Below are positions 26,975 to 35,383 of a stretch of DNA of 64,000 nucleotides, piece by piece. The stretch's first letter is position 1. Every line of letters starts with the position of its first letter. A program made the position numbers and the translations under genes. The notes under the pieces were generated by a model. That model worked only from the letters and a program-made list of their open reading frames with translations. It ran no database searches and had not been told where the DNA came from. The stretch is from Planctomycetota bacterium (GTDB lineage: Bacteria > Planctomycetota > Phycisphaerae > Phycisphaerales > Zrk34), in assembly GCA_016125255.1 (NCBI GenBank), contig WGMD01000007.1, positions 124,001 to 188,000 of the forward strand. Reading direction: 5' to 3'.

Positions 26975-27668
26975 CCGGTTCGGGCACCGAAGTGGTCATC
27001 CCGCCCGATGCTTCGTTGACGAACCCGGGATTCAAACCCGTGCCCTCGGCGAATGCATCGGCCGCATTAAGAATCGCAAACTGATCGGTGTAGTTGGAGC
27101 CGTCGATCATGCGCACAAGGGCCTGCCCCGTGGTGATGGTCATCGGCGTCTCGCCGGCGAATGCGCGCGGCGTGATCTGCGGCGTGCCTTTGGTCACATA
27201 GGTCACGGCATCAAGCACGCCCGTCACCGCGAGGACGACGGCGCCGGCGTTCCCCGCGACAAGTCCGGTGCTGTGATCATAAATGACCAGCGCGCGGGCC
27301 GCGCTGAAGGTCGCCGACAGGAACAGCGAACCCGACAATGGGCTAAAGCGCACATCCGACGGCGGCGACGCGACGGGCCAGGTCCCTTCATGCACGATGT
27401 ACGTATCGGCGCCGGCGCGGGCGGTGAGCGTCGTGACGGACATGACGAGCCAGTTGCCGTTGGTGCTGGCGTTGAGGACGACGAAGTCGAACTTCGATCC
27501 CGCCGGCGCGAGCGGCGCGAAGATTTCCACGTACGCCGGGTACGTTCCGCCGGGCCCCGCATCGGCGCGGGTGAGCACTTCACTGACGCGCGCGACATAT
27601 GCGGCCCGACCGACCGCCGGCCCAGCCAACAGCATCATCAAAATGACCCAGCCCGTTTTGTCTGACAT
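26880..27668 (-). CDS. PEP-CTERM sorting-domain surface protein
   Basis: 262 residues with a signal peptide (MSDKTGWVILMMLLAGPAVGRA) and a C-terminal PEP-CTERM motif SVPEPVSALGWSVLAAGLTGRRSKR: PEP, hydrophobic helix, basic cap. The middle is rich in small and beta-prone residues (ARVSEVLTRADAGPGGTYPAYVEIFAP), a lamin-tail-like start. It would be exported, processed by an exosortase-type enzyme and displayed or released; no exosortase gene is visible here. It overlaps the membrane hydrolase gene convergently. Confidence 0.83.
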   Translation of the reverse strand: MSDKTGWVILMMLLAGPAVGRAAYVARVSEVLTRADAGPGGTYPAYVEIFAPLAPAGSKFDFVVLNASTNGNWLVMSVTTLTARAGADTYIVHEGTWPVASPPSDVRFSPLSGSLFLSATFSAARALVIYDHSTGLVAGNAGAVVLAVTGVLDAVTYVTKGTPQITPRAFAGETPMTITTGQALVRMIDGSNYTDQFAILNAADAFAEGTGLNPGFVNEASGGMTTSVPEPVSALGWSVLAAGLTGRRSKRASSAIRRNARV

Positions 27669-27906
27669 GGCCGCTTTTTTTCTTGACGGGCATGATACAG
27701 AAGTGCCAGCATGCTGTCACCCCTCTTTTTCAGAACAAGTTGTCAGCCGCGGGCTTGTTGGCGCGACGAATCAGCCAGCGACACGCACGCACCGATTAAA
27801 CCTTGCAAGCATCATCGAATATATTCTTGTCGCCTCGCGGGCAAGAGACGAAGGGCCGCGAGAAATATCGAGCGATGAGCGGTACCTCGTGATCAACACA
27901 TCGATC

Positions 27907-29325
27907 TCATCGCGCCATGCCGATGATTTCGTGATAGTTGTCGCGGAAGAACTGCGTCCAGGCGAGGCGATCGTTGGTCTGCGCATCGGGGTCGCTCTTC
28001 CATCGCGCGGGCGAGCCGAGCAGCTCCTCCTGCGTGAACGGCAGGCGGTCGAAAAGCGTGATCATCGAATCGCGCCGCGCGGCATCCTTCTCCCTGCAGA
28101 TCGCCATCCACGCCGTGCGCAGATCCTCATGCACATCCATCGCCATCGCGTGCAGCACCGTCGGCAGCACCATGAAATAGCTGGGCGTGCCCTCGGGTTT
28201 GGGTTTGGCGATCAGATACGGATTGACCTTGTCGGTCATCGACGCCATCTCGTCGGGCGTGTACATGTCGCGGCGGACGGGCGGACGGCGCAGCTCAAAC
28301 TGCTCGGGTCCGTCGGGCTCGCCCCTGCGGTAGCACCAGAGGCGCTGGCCCTGCGTACTGAGCAGGAAGCGCACGAAATCGACGGCCAGTTCGCGATGCG
28401 GCGCCCCGCGCAGCACCGCCACCGGATCGGGCGTCACCACCGTCGCATCCGCCGGGGCGACGTAGCCCATGCGCTCCGCGCCGACGACCTGCGCCTGGTA
28501 CCGGCCGTAAAAGTCGATGCACATCCCCGCCATCGCTTCGCCCTGGGACACATCGACGGGGACTTTGGACGAGCTGGCGGCGAAGTAGCGCGCATTGGCG
28601 CAGACGCGACGCAGCGTGCGCCAGCCGCGCTCCCAACCGTAGCGCTGCAGGATCGCGTCGTACGTCACGCGGATCGACCCCGAGTGCGACGGGTCCGCCA
28701 GCGCCACCAGCCGGAAGTATCGAAAGTCGTTCAGATCCGACCACGTCTGCGGCTCCGCAAGCCCCGCGTTCTTCAACAGGTCATTGTTGTACGCGATGCC
28801 GAAGCTCGAGAGCACCACGCCCCACCACATGCGGTCCTTGTCATAGAGCCGCACATCCGCGATCGTCGGATCGGGATACACCTCCGCGAGCATGGCGTCG
28901 TCGAAGTCCTCGGGGCTGATCGGCGAAAGCACGGTATGGGGCTTGCCGTCGCGCTTGACGCCGGGCTTGAGTGTGGAGTTGAAGAAGTAGTCGCCCCCGC
29001 CGAAGACCAGATCGTAGCCGGCGCCGTCGTCCATGCGATCGTGATCGAGGAGCGCGGCATACTCGGAAAGCAACTGGCGTTCGATGTCGCTTGTCCCGCC
29101 GATGGCGCGCCAGTCGATGACGACGCGCTTGCCGGTCTTGGCCTGGTGCCACTTGTCGAAAGCGCGTTCGATTTCGTAGCGGATCTGTTCGTTGTGCGGC
29201 GTGATGATGACGAGCTTGAGCGCCTCGGGGTCGACGGCGGCGCTGGTCGGATGAAGCACCAGCGGGACGCCGAGGATCAGCGCCAAGAGGCCGAGAATCA
29301 CCAGCCGCGGGGTCCATTCGCTCAT
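27907..29325 (-). CDS. ABC-type extracellular solute-binding protein
   Basis: 472 residues from the ATG at 29325, followed by a membrane anchor or signal (RLVILGLLALILGVPLVL). It has the family 1 / iron-type binding-protein fold: KLVIITPHNEQIRYEIERAFDKW, YDLVFGGGDYFF, MWWGVVLSSFGIAYNNDLL, and RELAVDFVRFLLSTQGQRLW near the end. It would capture a ligand in the periplasm for an ABC importer, but no permease or ATPase lies beside it. The C-terminal 100 residues extend beyond simple ferric-binding proteins. Ligand unknown. Confidence 0.82.
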   Translation of the reverse strand: MSEWTPRLVILGLLALILGVPLVLHPTSAAVDPEALKLVIITPHNEQIRYEIERAFDKWHQAKTGKRVVIDWRAIGGTSDIERQLLSEYAALLDHDRMDDGAGYDLVFGGGDYFFNSTLKPGVKRDGKPHTVLSPISPEDFDDAMLAEVYPDPTIADVRLYDKDRMWWGVVLSSFGIAYNNDLLKNAGLAEPQTWSDLNDFRYFRLVALADPSHSGSIRVTYDAILQRYGWERGWRTLRRVCANARYFAASSSKVPVDVSQGEAMAGMCIDFYGRYQAQVVGAERMGYVAPADATVVTPDPVAVLRGAPHRELAVDFVRFLLSTQGQRLWCYRRGEPDGPEQFELRRPPVRRDMYTPDEMASMTDKVNPYLIAKPKPEGTPSYFMVLPTVLHAMAMDVHEDLRTAWMAICREKDAARRDSMITLFDRLPFTQEELLGSPARWKSDPDAQTNDRLAWTQFFRDNYHEIIGMAR

Positions 29326-29473
29326 GTTCAATAGCGTATCAGAATCAACAGGAGCACGCCGCAACTTCGTGGCGTGCTCCTGTCGCAAGAAAAGCCGGAA
29401 CGGGTCGGTGTGCATCAGCCCGCCCCGGCCGTACGCCCGCACATCCGGGTGCGAGCACAACGTTCGGGGCCGA

Positions 29474-29821
29474 TCACTTATGGATCGCCACATTCTGGGC
29501 CGTCCCGCTCTGATACGTCACGGTGACCTTGGCGTCGGGCATGAGCACTTCGGCGGCGAGCGCGGGCTTGCCGTCGACGGTGTAGACGGTCTGCTCGTTG
29601 GTGCTCAGGCGCAGATCCTTGTCATTGTCGAGGCGAACGACGAACGAATGATTGCCGGCATCGACGCTGACGATCACGCCGCCGGCGACGATGGCGTGGT
29701 CCGAGTCGGCGCGCTCGATCGGCTGGTCCGCCTTCGGGGCGTCATCGGCGTAGACAAAGACGGGTGTCGAACACATCAGCGCAGCCAGCGCCATCGGTAC
29801 AAGAGACAGCTTGCGGAACAT
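29474..29821 (-). CDS. Small secreted protein of unknown function
   Basis: 115 residues from the ATG at 29821 with an AAGGAG ribosome site. Signal peptide MFRKLSLVPMALAALMCSTPVFVYA. The mature part is a short beta-rich segment (GVIVSVDAGNHSFVVRLDNDKDLRLSTNEQT) that looks like a single OB- or SH3-like barrel, with no cysteines. It recalls small periplasmic proteins with a metal-ion or nucleic-acid-type beta barrel, but no family is claimed. It stands alone, with about 250 bp of empty sequence on its 5' side. Confidence 0.65.
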   Translation of the reverse strand: MFRKLSLVPMALAALMCSTPVFVYADDAPKADQPIERADSDHAIVAGGVIVSVDAGNHSFVVRLDNDKDLRLSTNEQTVYTVDGKPALAAEVLMPDAKVTVTYQSGTAQNVAIHK

Positions 29822-30071
29822 GGTGTTGCTCCTTGCGATGAAATCCGACGTGTTCACCCGGGGCCGTCGCCGCACGCCGCGACGCGCATCGCCCTTGATG
29901 AAACCGGTCATGGATTGTGAAGGGGGATTACGGAGGATTCATGTGGGCGGCTCCGTGAAGGATGCCCTGCTGCGGTCCACCACTAGTACGAACGCCGCGA
30001 AAACGGGTTCGATGAAACCACGTTAATTCGGCCCAAATTGCTTCATATTGTGCGGCCGGTATGGATTGCGA

Positions 30072-30962
30072 TCATGCGAGAATCGCATTGACCTGATCGC
30101 GGAACTCGATCGCCGCATCGCGCACGGCCGTCGTCCAGTCGGCGGCGTCCTTCTGGAACGCATAGGTGATCGAGCGGCTGGCGGTGATCAAGGCGCCTTG
30201 CCCATCGCTGTTGAAACACGCGCGGACGTCGTCGGCCGACCCGCCCTGCGCGCCGAAACCCGGCACGAGGAAAATCTGACGCGGCATGATCGAGCGCAGC
30301 TTCGCCGCATCGCCCGGCTTCGTTGCGCCCACGACCGCGCCCAGCAGACTGAATCCGCTTTCGCCCACATGCGCTTCGCCGAACTGTGCGATCAACGCGC
30401 CGACGGCCTCGGCGACGGTGCGTCCGTCTTTGAGGACGAGCGACTGGATGGCGTCGCCGCCGGGGTTGGACGTGCGCACCAGCGCAAAGACGCCTTTGCC
30501 ATGTTGAGCGGCGACGTTGACGAAGGGTTCGACGCCGTCGCGCCCGAAGTAGCTGTTGATCGTGATCGAATCGGGGGCGGCGGCGTCATCGTCGCCGGGC
30601 GGATCAAGCAGCGCCGCGGCGGCGTAATGCTCGGCGGTGGACCCGATGTCGCCGCGCTTCACGTCGCCGACGACGAGCAGGTCCATCGACCGTGCCTCGG
30701 CGATGAGACTGTGGTACGCCTGCACGCCGTCGGGTCCGAAGCGCTCAAAGCACGCCGACTGAAACTTGACCGCCGGGACAAGCTCGGCGACGGCCTGAAG
30801 CACCTTCGTGACGAACTCGAAGATCGCATCCACGCAGGCCTCCGGGTCCGCCGGATCGACGGCTTTGCCCGGCAGACGTTCCACGACCGGATCGATCCCC
30901 ACACAGACCGGCGCTCCCTTGCGCGCGACGGCCTCCAGCAATGTATCCGCAAAATGCGCCAT
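30072..30962 (-). CDS. pyrF: Orotidine 5'-phosphate decarboxylase (type 2)
   Basis: 296 residues from the ATG at 30962, the size of the longer type 2 enzymes. The catalytic D-x-K-x-x-D is present as D100-V-K102-R-G-D105, preceded by VCVGIDP and VKFQSACFE. It decarboxylates OMP to UMP, the last step of pyrimidine synthesis, in the cytoplasm. The phosphate-binding end appears as FLVPGFGAQGGSADD. It is divergent from serC; the space between them carries an unusual repeat hairpin. Confidence 0.95.
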   Translation of the reverse strand: MAHFADTLLEAVARKGAPVCVGIDPVVERLPGKAVDPADPEACVDAIFEFVTKVLQAVAELVPAVKFQSACFERFGPDGVQAYHSLIAEARSMDLLVVGDVKRGDIGSTAEHYAAAALLDPPGDDDAAAPDSITINSYFGRDGVEPFVNVAAQHGKGVFALVRTSNPGGDAIQSLVLKDGRTVAEAVGALIAQFGEAHVGESGFSLLGAVVGATKPGDAAKLRSIMPRQIFLVPGFGAQGGSADDVRACFNSDGQGALITASRSITYAFQKDAADWTTAVRDAAIEFRDQVNAILA

Positions 30963-30990
30963 GCCGGTAAGGTAGCGGGGAAACGCCAAA

Positions 30991-31065
30991 TCCGAAACCC
31001 GAAACCCGAAGGAGGACCGACACGCGCCTCCTTTTCGAGTTTCAAGTTTCGGGTTTCGAGTTTGG
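30991..31065. repeat. Mirrored word-repeat hairpin (GAAACCC units)
   Basis: The left arm repeats the word CGAAACC and ends in GAAGGAGG; the right arm (31027-31065) is built from the complementary GTTTCGGGTTTCGAG words and begins CCTCCTT. The arms pair around a loop of about 11 bases. It fills most of the pyrF-serC gap and resembles two other intergenic hairpins in this window in design but not in sequence. Confidence 0.65.
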
Positions 31066-31163
31066 CCCTCACCTTGAGGCCCCCCTCAAACGTGCTATCA
31101 TGCTCGACCCGGTTCCGCGCGGGATCGGGTGAATTTCCCTTAGAAATGACACGGAATTTGATC

Positions 31164-32246
31164 ATGAGCCGCATCTTTAATTTCTCCGCCGGTCCCTGCA
31201 CGCTGCCCCTTGAAGTGCTCGAAGCCGCCAAGGCGCAGTTCGTCGATTTCAACGGTACGGGGATGAGTCTGATCGAGATGAGCCACCGCTCCAAGACGGT
31301 TGAAGCGGTGCATGATCGCGCCTTGGCGCTGGTCCGCGAAACGCTGAGTCTGCCGGCCAATTACCATGTGCTGTTCCTCGGGGCGGGCGCGACGTTCCAG
31401 TTCGCCATGGTCCCCCTGAACCTCCTGCACGGCGGGAAGTCGGCGGACTACACGCACTCGGGCGCCTGGGCCAAGAAAGCCATCGCCGACGCCAAGCTCA
31501 TCGGCAAGGTCAACACCATCTTCGACGGCAAGGACAGCAACTACATGACCCTGCCGGACCCGAAGAACGTCCGCGCGTCGGCGGGCGTCGAATACCTGCA
31601 TCTGACGAGCAACGAAACCATCGGCGGCGTCCAATGGAAGGACTTCCCCAGCGTCGACGTCCCGCTCGTTTCGGACATGAGCAGCGACATCATGAGCCGG
31701 CCCATCCCGATCGAGAAGTTCGGCCTGATCTACGCGGGGGCGCAGAAAAACATCGGGCCCGCCGGCGTGGCGCTGGTCATTATCCGTGATGACATGCTGG
31801 CCAAATGCCCGGGGAATCTGCCCAATTACATGAACTACGCGGAGCATGTGAGCAACAATTCGATGCTCAACACCCCGCCGGTCTTCCAGATCTGGATGAT
31901 CCAGCTCGTGCTCGAATGGCTCAAAGGCAAGGGCGGGCTGGCGTGGGCGCAGGACATGGCGACCAAACGCAGCAAGATTCTTTATGACGCAATCAACAAG
32001 CACGCGGGCTACTACAAGTGCCCGGTCGATGAGCGGTATCGCTCGACGATGAACGTCGTCTGGCGCCTGCCCAGCGAGGAACTCGAAGGCAAGTTCTGCA
32101 AGGAAGCCACCGCGGCGGGTCTGGACGGCCTCAAGGGCCACCGCAGCGTCGGCGGCTGCCGCGCATCGATCTACAACGCCATGCCCATCGAAGGCGCCCA
32201 GGCCCTGGCGCAGTTCATGGACAACTTCGCGACCAAGAACGGCTGA
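31164..32246 (+). CDS. serC: Phosphoserine aminotransferase
   Basis: 360 residues from MSRIFNFSAGPCTLP, typical length for SerC; an in-frame ATG at 31146 would add six residues. PLP lysine is K195 in YAGAQKNIGPAG. Other family marks are FLGAGATFQFAMVPLNLL, YTHSGAWAKKAI and GHRSVGGCRASIYNAM. It converts 3-phosphohydroxypyruvate to phosphoserine in serine synthesis. The downstream DUF971 gene starts on its last base (TGATG), so the two are coupled. Confidence 0.96.
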   Translation: MSRIFNFSAGPCTLPLEVLEAAKAQFVDFNGTGMSLIEMSHRSKTVEAVHDRALALVRETLSLPANYHVLFLGAGATFQFAMVPLNLLHGGKSADYTHSGAWAKKAIADAKLIGKVNTIFDGKDSNYMTLPDPKNVRASAGVEYLHLTSNETIGGVQWKDFPSVDVPLVSDMSSDIMSRPIPIEKFGLIYAGAQKNIGPAGVALVIIRDDMLAKCPGNLPNYMNYAEHVSNNSMLNTPPVFQIWMIQLVLEWLKGKGGLAWAQDMATKRSKILYDAINKHAGYYKCPVDERYRSTMNVVWRLPSEELEGKFCKEATAAGLDGLKGHRSVGGCRASIYNAMPIEGAQALAQFMDNFATKNG

Positions 32247-32593
32247 TGAACCCGCCGCGTCCGACACACCTGGACCTGGACAAAACCAAAGCGCTGACCG
32301 TGACCTGGACCGACGGCACGGTCAGCGTTTATCCCATCGCGTACCTGCGGAAAATGAGCCCCTCGGCGGAGATGAAAGTCCTCCGTGAACAGCAGGCGAG
32401 CAACCCGCTGACCGTCCTGCCCGACAAAATCGCCCGGGGCATGGAATCCGGCCCGCTGGCGGCGGTCGATGCGGAACTCGTCGGCAACTATGCGATCCGC
32501 ATCCGGTTCTCGGATGGGCACGACACGGGCATCTATTCCTGGACTTACCTGCGCACGATCGATCCGGATCTGCGCGATCATCACATTTCCTGA
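32246..32593 (+). CDS. DUF971 family protein
   Basis: 115 residues: LTVTWTDGTVSVYPIAYLRKMSP near the N-terminus and VGNYAIRIRFSDGHDTGIYSWTYLR near the end, the two halves of the DUF971 (gamma-butyrobetaine hydroxylase N-terminal-like) fold. Such small proteins have been tied to iron-sulfur protein assembly in some bacteria; the cysteine pair often seen in the middle is not evident here. Its ATG shares a base with the serC stop. Confidence 0.82.
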   Translation: MNPPRPTHLDLDKTKALTVTWTDGTVSVYPIAYLRKMSPSAEMKVLREQQASNPLTVLPDKIARGMESGPLAAVDAELVGNYAIRIRFSDGHDTGIYSWTYLRTIDPDLRDHHIS

Positions 32594-32792
32594 TGACCCC
32601 GCACTGGCGGTATCCGGACGCCCGGCGGCGTTTTGTACCACTCTGACGTGATGACATGCGCCAGATTGAGTCAATCCATTTTATCGAATTAACATGTAAG
32701 ATGCTCTATTGTCATCATTTCAAATCAATCTCAAATTCGTGTCCATACGGCATGATGATTGCGTTGGGAAAGGTTGACATCAGGTTCATGCG

Positions 32793-33074
32793 CCCGCGAT
32801 GCGGGGGCTTGTGATTTGGCACGGTCTGATCCGGCGGCCATTGGTCGCGCCGTGGTCGCGCGTGTCCTCACGGCCCGTCGTGTTGCGCGATGGCATGGCA
32901 ATACCGGAGCCAGTTTGGCTCCGCGGATTGTTCCATGCGGGTTATTCTGTACCAGAATGGCCCGGGGCGAAATTCGTTGGCCCCGGTCGATGGGCGATAT
33001 TTTGCGTGTTCGCAAAGCAAGCCAATTCAATGGCTTGTGAATTTATGCGCGCCGTGCCGAAGATTTGGCACGGC
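32793..33074 (+). ncRNA. Candidate structured RNA or leader: array of consecutive hairpins
   Basis: The 570-bp gap 32594-33165 holds no credible gene but about nine stem-loops in a row: 32793-32805 (CCCGC/GCGGG), 32833-32851, 32856-32890 (TCGCGC/GCGCGA), 32893-32938 (GCATGGCAAT pairing with ATTG and CCATGC, inner GGAGCCA/TGGCTCC), 32944-32958 (ATTCTG/CAGAAT), 32962-32986 (CCGGGGC/GCCCCGG), 33001-33016 (TTTGCG/CGCAAA), 33018-33037 (CAAGCCA/TGGCTTG) and 33051-33074 (GCCGTGCC/GGCACGGC, then TTT). Gaps between most stems are 2-15 bases. It ends 91 bp before a PEP-CTERM gene, so it could be its leader or a separate RNA. It does not match RNase P, tmRNA or SRP RNA by eye. Strand is assumed. A TTGACA lies at 32774 without a good -10. 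Confidence 0.5.
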
Positions 33075-33165
33075 TTTCGCTCTACCTCCCCCGTCGGTCC
33101 AACGCAGACCGTGAGTTAAGAAGGAAAGCGCAACCATCCACCTCCACGAAAGGGAGAAAAAAGCC

Positions 33166-33975
33166 ATGTGCTATCGGTCTATCACTACGTCTATGCGTCC
33201 GTTGTTTTTTGCTCTAGCCGTTGTGGCCATGAGCGTCACCGCCCACGCGAGCACGACGCTCTTTTCTGAAAACTTCAACGGGTACACCTCTTTCCCGGAC
33301 CAGCGCCCCAACGGCGACATCGTCAACCTTGGCGTGCCCAAGGTGGCCGAAGGCGCGCAGCAGACCTGGTACGGCGCCCGCTTCATCAAGTACACGGGCC
33401 AGCCGAGCGTCGCCGACTCGCAGGCGGTTCAGAAGACCGGCGGCGGCGGCAACAACACGCCGACCGGACGCACCGAAGGCGGCGCCGCGATGCTCTTCAA
33501 GGTTGACACAACCGGTTACGAGAACATCACGCTCACCTTCGACTGGCGCACCTTCAATACCAGCAGCTCCAGCGCCGACCTGCTGAAGGTGGGCTACACC
33601 AAGCTCAACCTCACCAGCTATTTCGACTCGACGATGACCAATGACTTCTACGAAGACCTGAAGGTCGGCTCCAACACCACGACCAACAACAACGCCGTCC
33701 GCTCGTGGCTCAGCTCCAACTGGACGTTCAGCACGCTTGGCAACAACAACACGTTCCACTCCGCCACGATCAATCTGCCCAGCGACATGGGCGTCATCTG
33801 GGTCGCCTTCTTCATGGACGCCCAGGTCAACGAGTACGGCAAGTTCGACAACGTCGTCGTCAAGGGCGACCTGATTCCCCCGCCCCCGCCCGTCATCGGC
33901 GTCCCGACCCCCGCCGCTCTGCCGGCCGGACTGGCCCTGATGGGTCTGATCAATGGCCGCCGCCGCAAGGCCTGA
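33166..33975 (+). CDS. Secreted protein with PEP-CTERM-like tail
   Basis: 269 residues. A good ribosome site (AAAGGGAGAA) precedes the ATG. The signal peptide is FFALAVVAMSVTAHA. The mature part is a jelly-roll-like beta domain (TLFSENFNGYTSFPD, ENITLTFDWRTFNTSSSSADLL, VIWVAFFMDAQVNEYGKFDNVVVKG), followed by a proline stretch and the sorting-like tail VPTPAALPAGLALMGLINGRRRK. The tail is nearly the same as in the 4752-6446 protein. A strong terminator follows. The long hairpin-rich leader upstream suggests post-transcriptional control. Confidence 0.85.
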   Translation: MCYRSITTSMRPLFFALAVVAMSVTAHASTTLFSENFNGYTSFPDQRPNGDIVNLGVPKVAEGAQQTWYGARFIKYTGQPSVADSQAVQKTGGGGNNTPTGRTEGGAAMLFKVDTTGYENITLTFDWRTFNTSSSSADLLKVGYTKLNLTSYFDSTMTNDFYEDLKVGSNTTTNNNAVRSWLSSNWTFSTLGNNNTFHSATINLPSDMGVIWVAFFMDAQVNEYGKFDNVVVKGDLIPPPPPVIGVPTPAALPAGLALMGLINGRRRKA

Positions 33976-33997
33976 GCACGCAACGCGATTCGGATTC

Positions 33998-34026
33998 AAA
34001 AACCCCGGCCAACGCCGGGGTTTTTT
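33998..34026 (+). terminator. Rho-independent terminator
   Basis: AACCCCGGC / GCCGGGGTT 9-bp stem with a CAAC loop followed by a run of T's, flanked by A's on the 5' side, so it could also work in the opposite direction. Ends the PEP-CTERM transcript. Confidence 0.92.
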
Positions 34027-34065
34027 CATGTTTGGACCCGAGGGCCGATCTGCTATTCTGGCCCC

Positions 34066-34500
34066 ATGATCGATCCGCCGCCGGTCCATGCGTTTTGCCT
34101 TGAGGTTCACGTCGATGCGTCGCACATCGATCCGCAGGGACATGCGTCCAATGTCTGCATCGTGTCGTGGATGAACGAGGCGGCGTGGCGGCACTCGGTG
34201 GCGCTGGGCTTCGACACGCCGGCGTACGAACGCGTCGGCGGGATGTTCGTCGTTCGGCGTCACGAAATCAACTACCACCACCCGGCTTACCTCGGCGACG
34301 TGCTGAGCTGTTACACGTGGCCCAGCGACATGGCCAAAGCGACGGCGGAGCGACGCCATCGCATCGTCCGCCGCTCCGACGGCCTGCTCATCGCCGACGG
34401 ACTGAACATGTGGGCGTATCTGGATCGCAAGACGCTGCGCCCCACGCGCATCCCGCCCGAAGTGCGAGCCGCATTCGACGCGGCGAAGTTCAAGCGATGA
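34066..34500 (+). CDS. Acyl-CoA thioesterase (4HBT hotdog family)
   Basis: 144 residues. FCLEVHVDASHIDPQGHASNVCIVSWMNEAAWRH carries the 4-hydroxybenzoyl-CoA thioesterase pattern with the catalytic aspartate in D-x-Q-G-H-x-x-N, followed by INYHHPAYLGDVLSCYTWP. It would hydrolyse an acyl- or aroyl-CoA in the cytoplasm. Start ATG at 34066 lies 40 bp past the terminator. No pathway neighbour points to a substrate. Confidence 0.85.
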   Translation: MIDPPPVHAFCLEVHVDASHIDPQGHASNVCIVSWMNEAAWRHSVALGFDTPAYERVGGMFVVRRHEINYHHPAYLGDVLSCYTWPSDMAKATAERRHRIVRRSDGLLIADGLNMWAYLDRKTLRPTRIPPEVRAAFDAAKFKR

Positions 34501-34552
34501 ACCGCCGTGACACGCAGACAGGGCGGAGACTGTGGGGCATGTTCCGACTTGG

Positions 34553-34614
34553 CCAATGACAAATGCCTGATGACCAATGCATTGGTCATTAGGCATCAGG
34601 CATTTGTCAATGGT
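34553..34614. repeat. Mirrored word-repeat hairpin (CCAATG/TGACAAATG units)
   Basis: Outer arms TGACAAATGCCTGATG (34557-34572) and its perfect complement (34594-34609) enclose the palindrome ACCAATGCATTGGT (34573-34586) plus seven unpaired bases. Pairing continues outward with one mismatch. Made of short words such as AATGACC/AATGCC. Lies between convergent thioesterase and pcm genes, so it may end both transcripts. Confidence 0.75.
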
Positions 34615-34656
34615 CAATGAAAGGCGGAAATCCGTTCGACCGCCGCGGCTTGACGA

Positions 34657-35331
34657 TCAGTCTTCATCCCCGGGCCAGCCCTGTTCGCCGACGAGGGGGA
34701 CGAAGTGGCAGCCGAGGCCGTCGGTTTGATGGACTTTGCCGCGGCGTTTTTCGAGGGTCACGAGCGTCTGGTAGGTGCGGTCGCCGAGGGGGATGACCAT
34801 GCGTCCGGGGTCGGCGAGCTGATCGATGAGCGCGGGCGGGGGCTTGGGCGCGCCGGCGGTGACGAGAATGCGGTCGAACGGGGCCAGGTCGGGCCAGCCC
34901 AGCGTGCCGTCGCCGAGGTGGATATGCACATTCGTCACGCCGAAGCTGTCAAGCCGATCGCGCGCGCCGTGGGCGAGACTTGCGTAGCGCTCGATTGTAA
35001 AGACCTCTGCGGCGAGTCGGGCGAGGATCATCGTCTGATAGCCCGAGCCGGTGCCGATCTCGAGCACGCGATGCGTCGGATCGACGCCGAGCGTCTGGGT
35101 CATGACGGCGACCATGTAGGGCTGACTGATGGTTTGATCATCAGTGGTCGGGAGAGCCGCATCGTCGTAGGCGCGGCGATGCAGGGACGGATCGAGAAAG
35201 ACATGGCGCGGCACGGTGCGCATGGCGTCGAGCACGCGGGCGTTGACGATCCCGCGGGCCCGGAGCTGCGTATCGATCATGGACTGAGCCGCCTGACCGT
35301 ATTCGGATTCATCGACCAGCAGTGACCCCAT
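34657..35331 (-). CDS. pcm: Protein-L-isoaspartate O-methyltransferase
   Basis: 224 residues. SAM-binding motif I is VLEIGTGSGYQTMILARLA, and the isoaspartyl family signature region includes PRHVFLDP, YDDAALPTTDDQTISQPYMVAVMTQ and DRILVTAGAP. It methylates damaged isoaspartyl residues to start their repair. Start ATG at 35331; the divergent signal peptidase gene begins 52 bp away. The frame is intact and the length is normal. Confidence 0.95.
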   Translation of the reverse strand: MGSLLVDESEYGQAAQSMIDTQLRARGIVNARVLDAMRTVPRHVFLDPSLHRRAYDDAALPTTDDQTISQPYMVAVMTQTLGVDPTHRVLEIGTGSGYQTMILARLAAEVFTIERYASLAHGARDRLDSFGVTNVHIHLGDGTLGWPDLAPFDRILVTAGAPKPPPALIDQLADPGRMVIPLGDRTYQTLVTLEKRRGKVHQTDGLGCHFVPLVGEQGWPGDED

Positions 35332-35383
35332 CGCCGCATTGTAACGCGCGGCCGGCGCCCGTTTGAGCTACAATGCCCGACCC

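Noticed and set aside
27022-27050. tRNA T-arm-like sequence (GAACCCGGGATTCAAACCCG)
   Set aside because: No acceptor, D or anticodon arms around it and it lies inside the PEP-CTERM coding region.
27283-29334. 683-codon plus-strand frame opposite the solute-binding protein
   Set aside because: Spans two unrelated minus-strand genes and their gap; the minus-strand products have signal peptides and family motifs.
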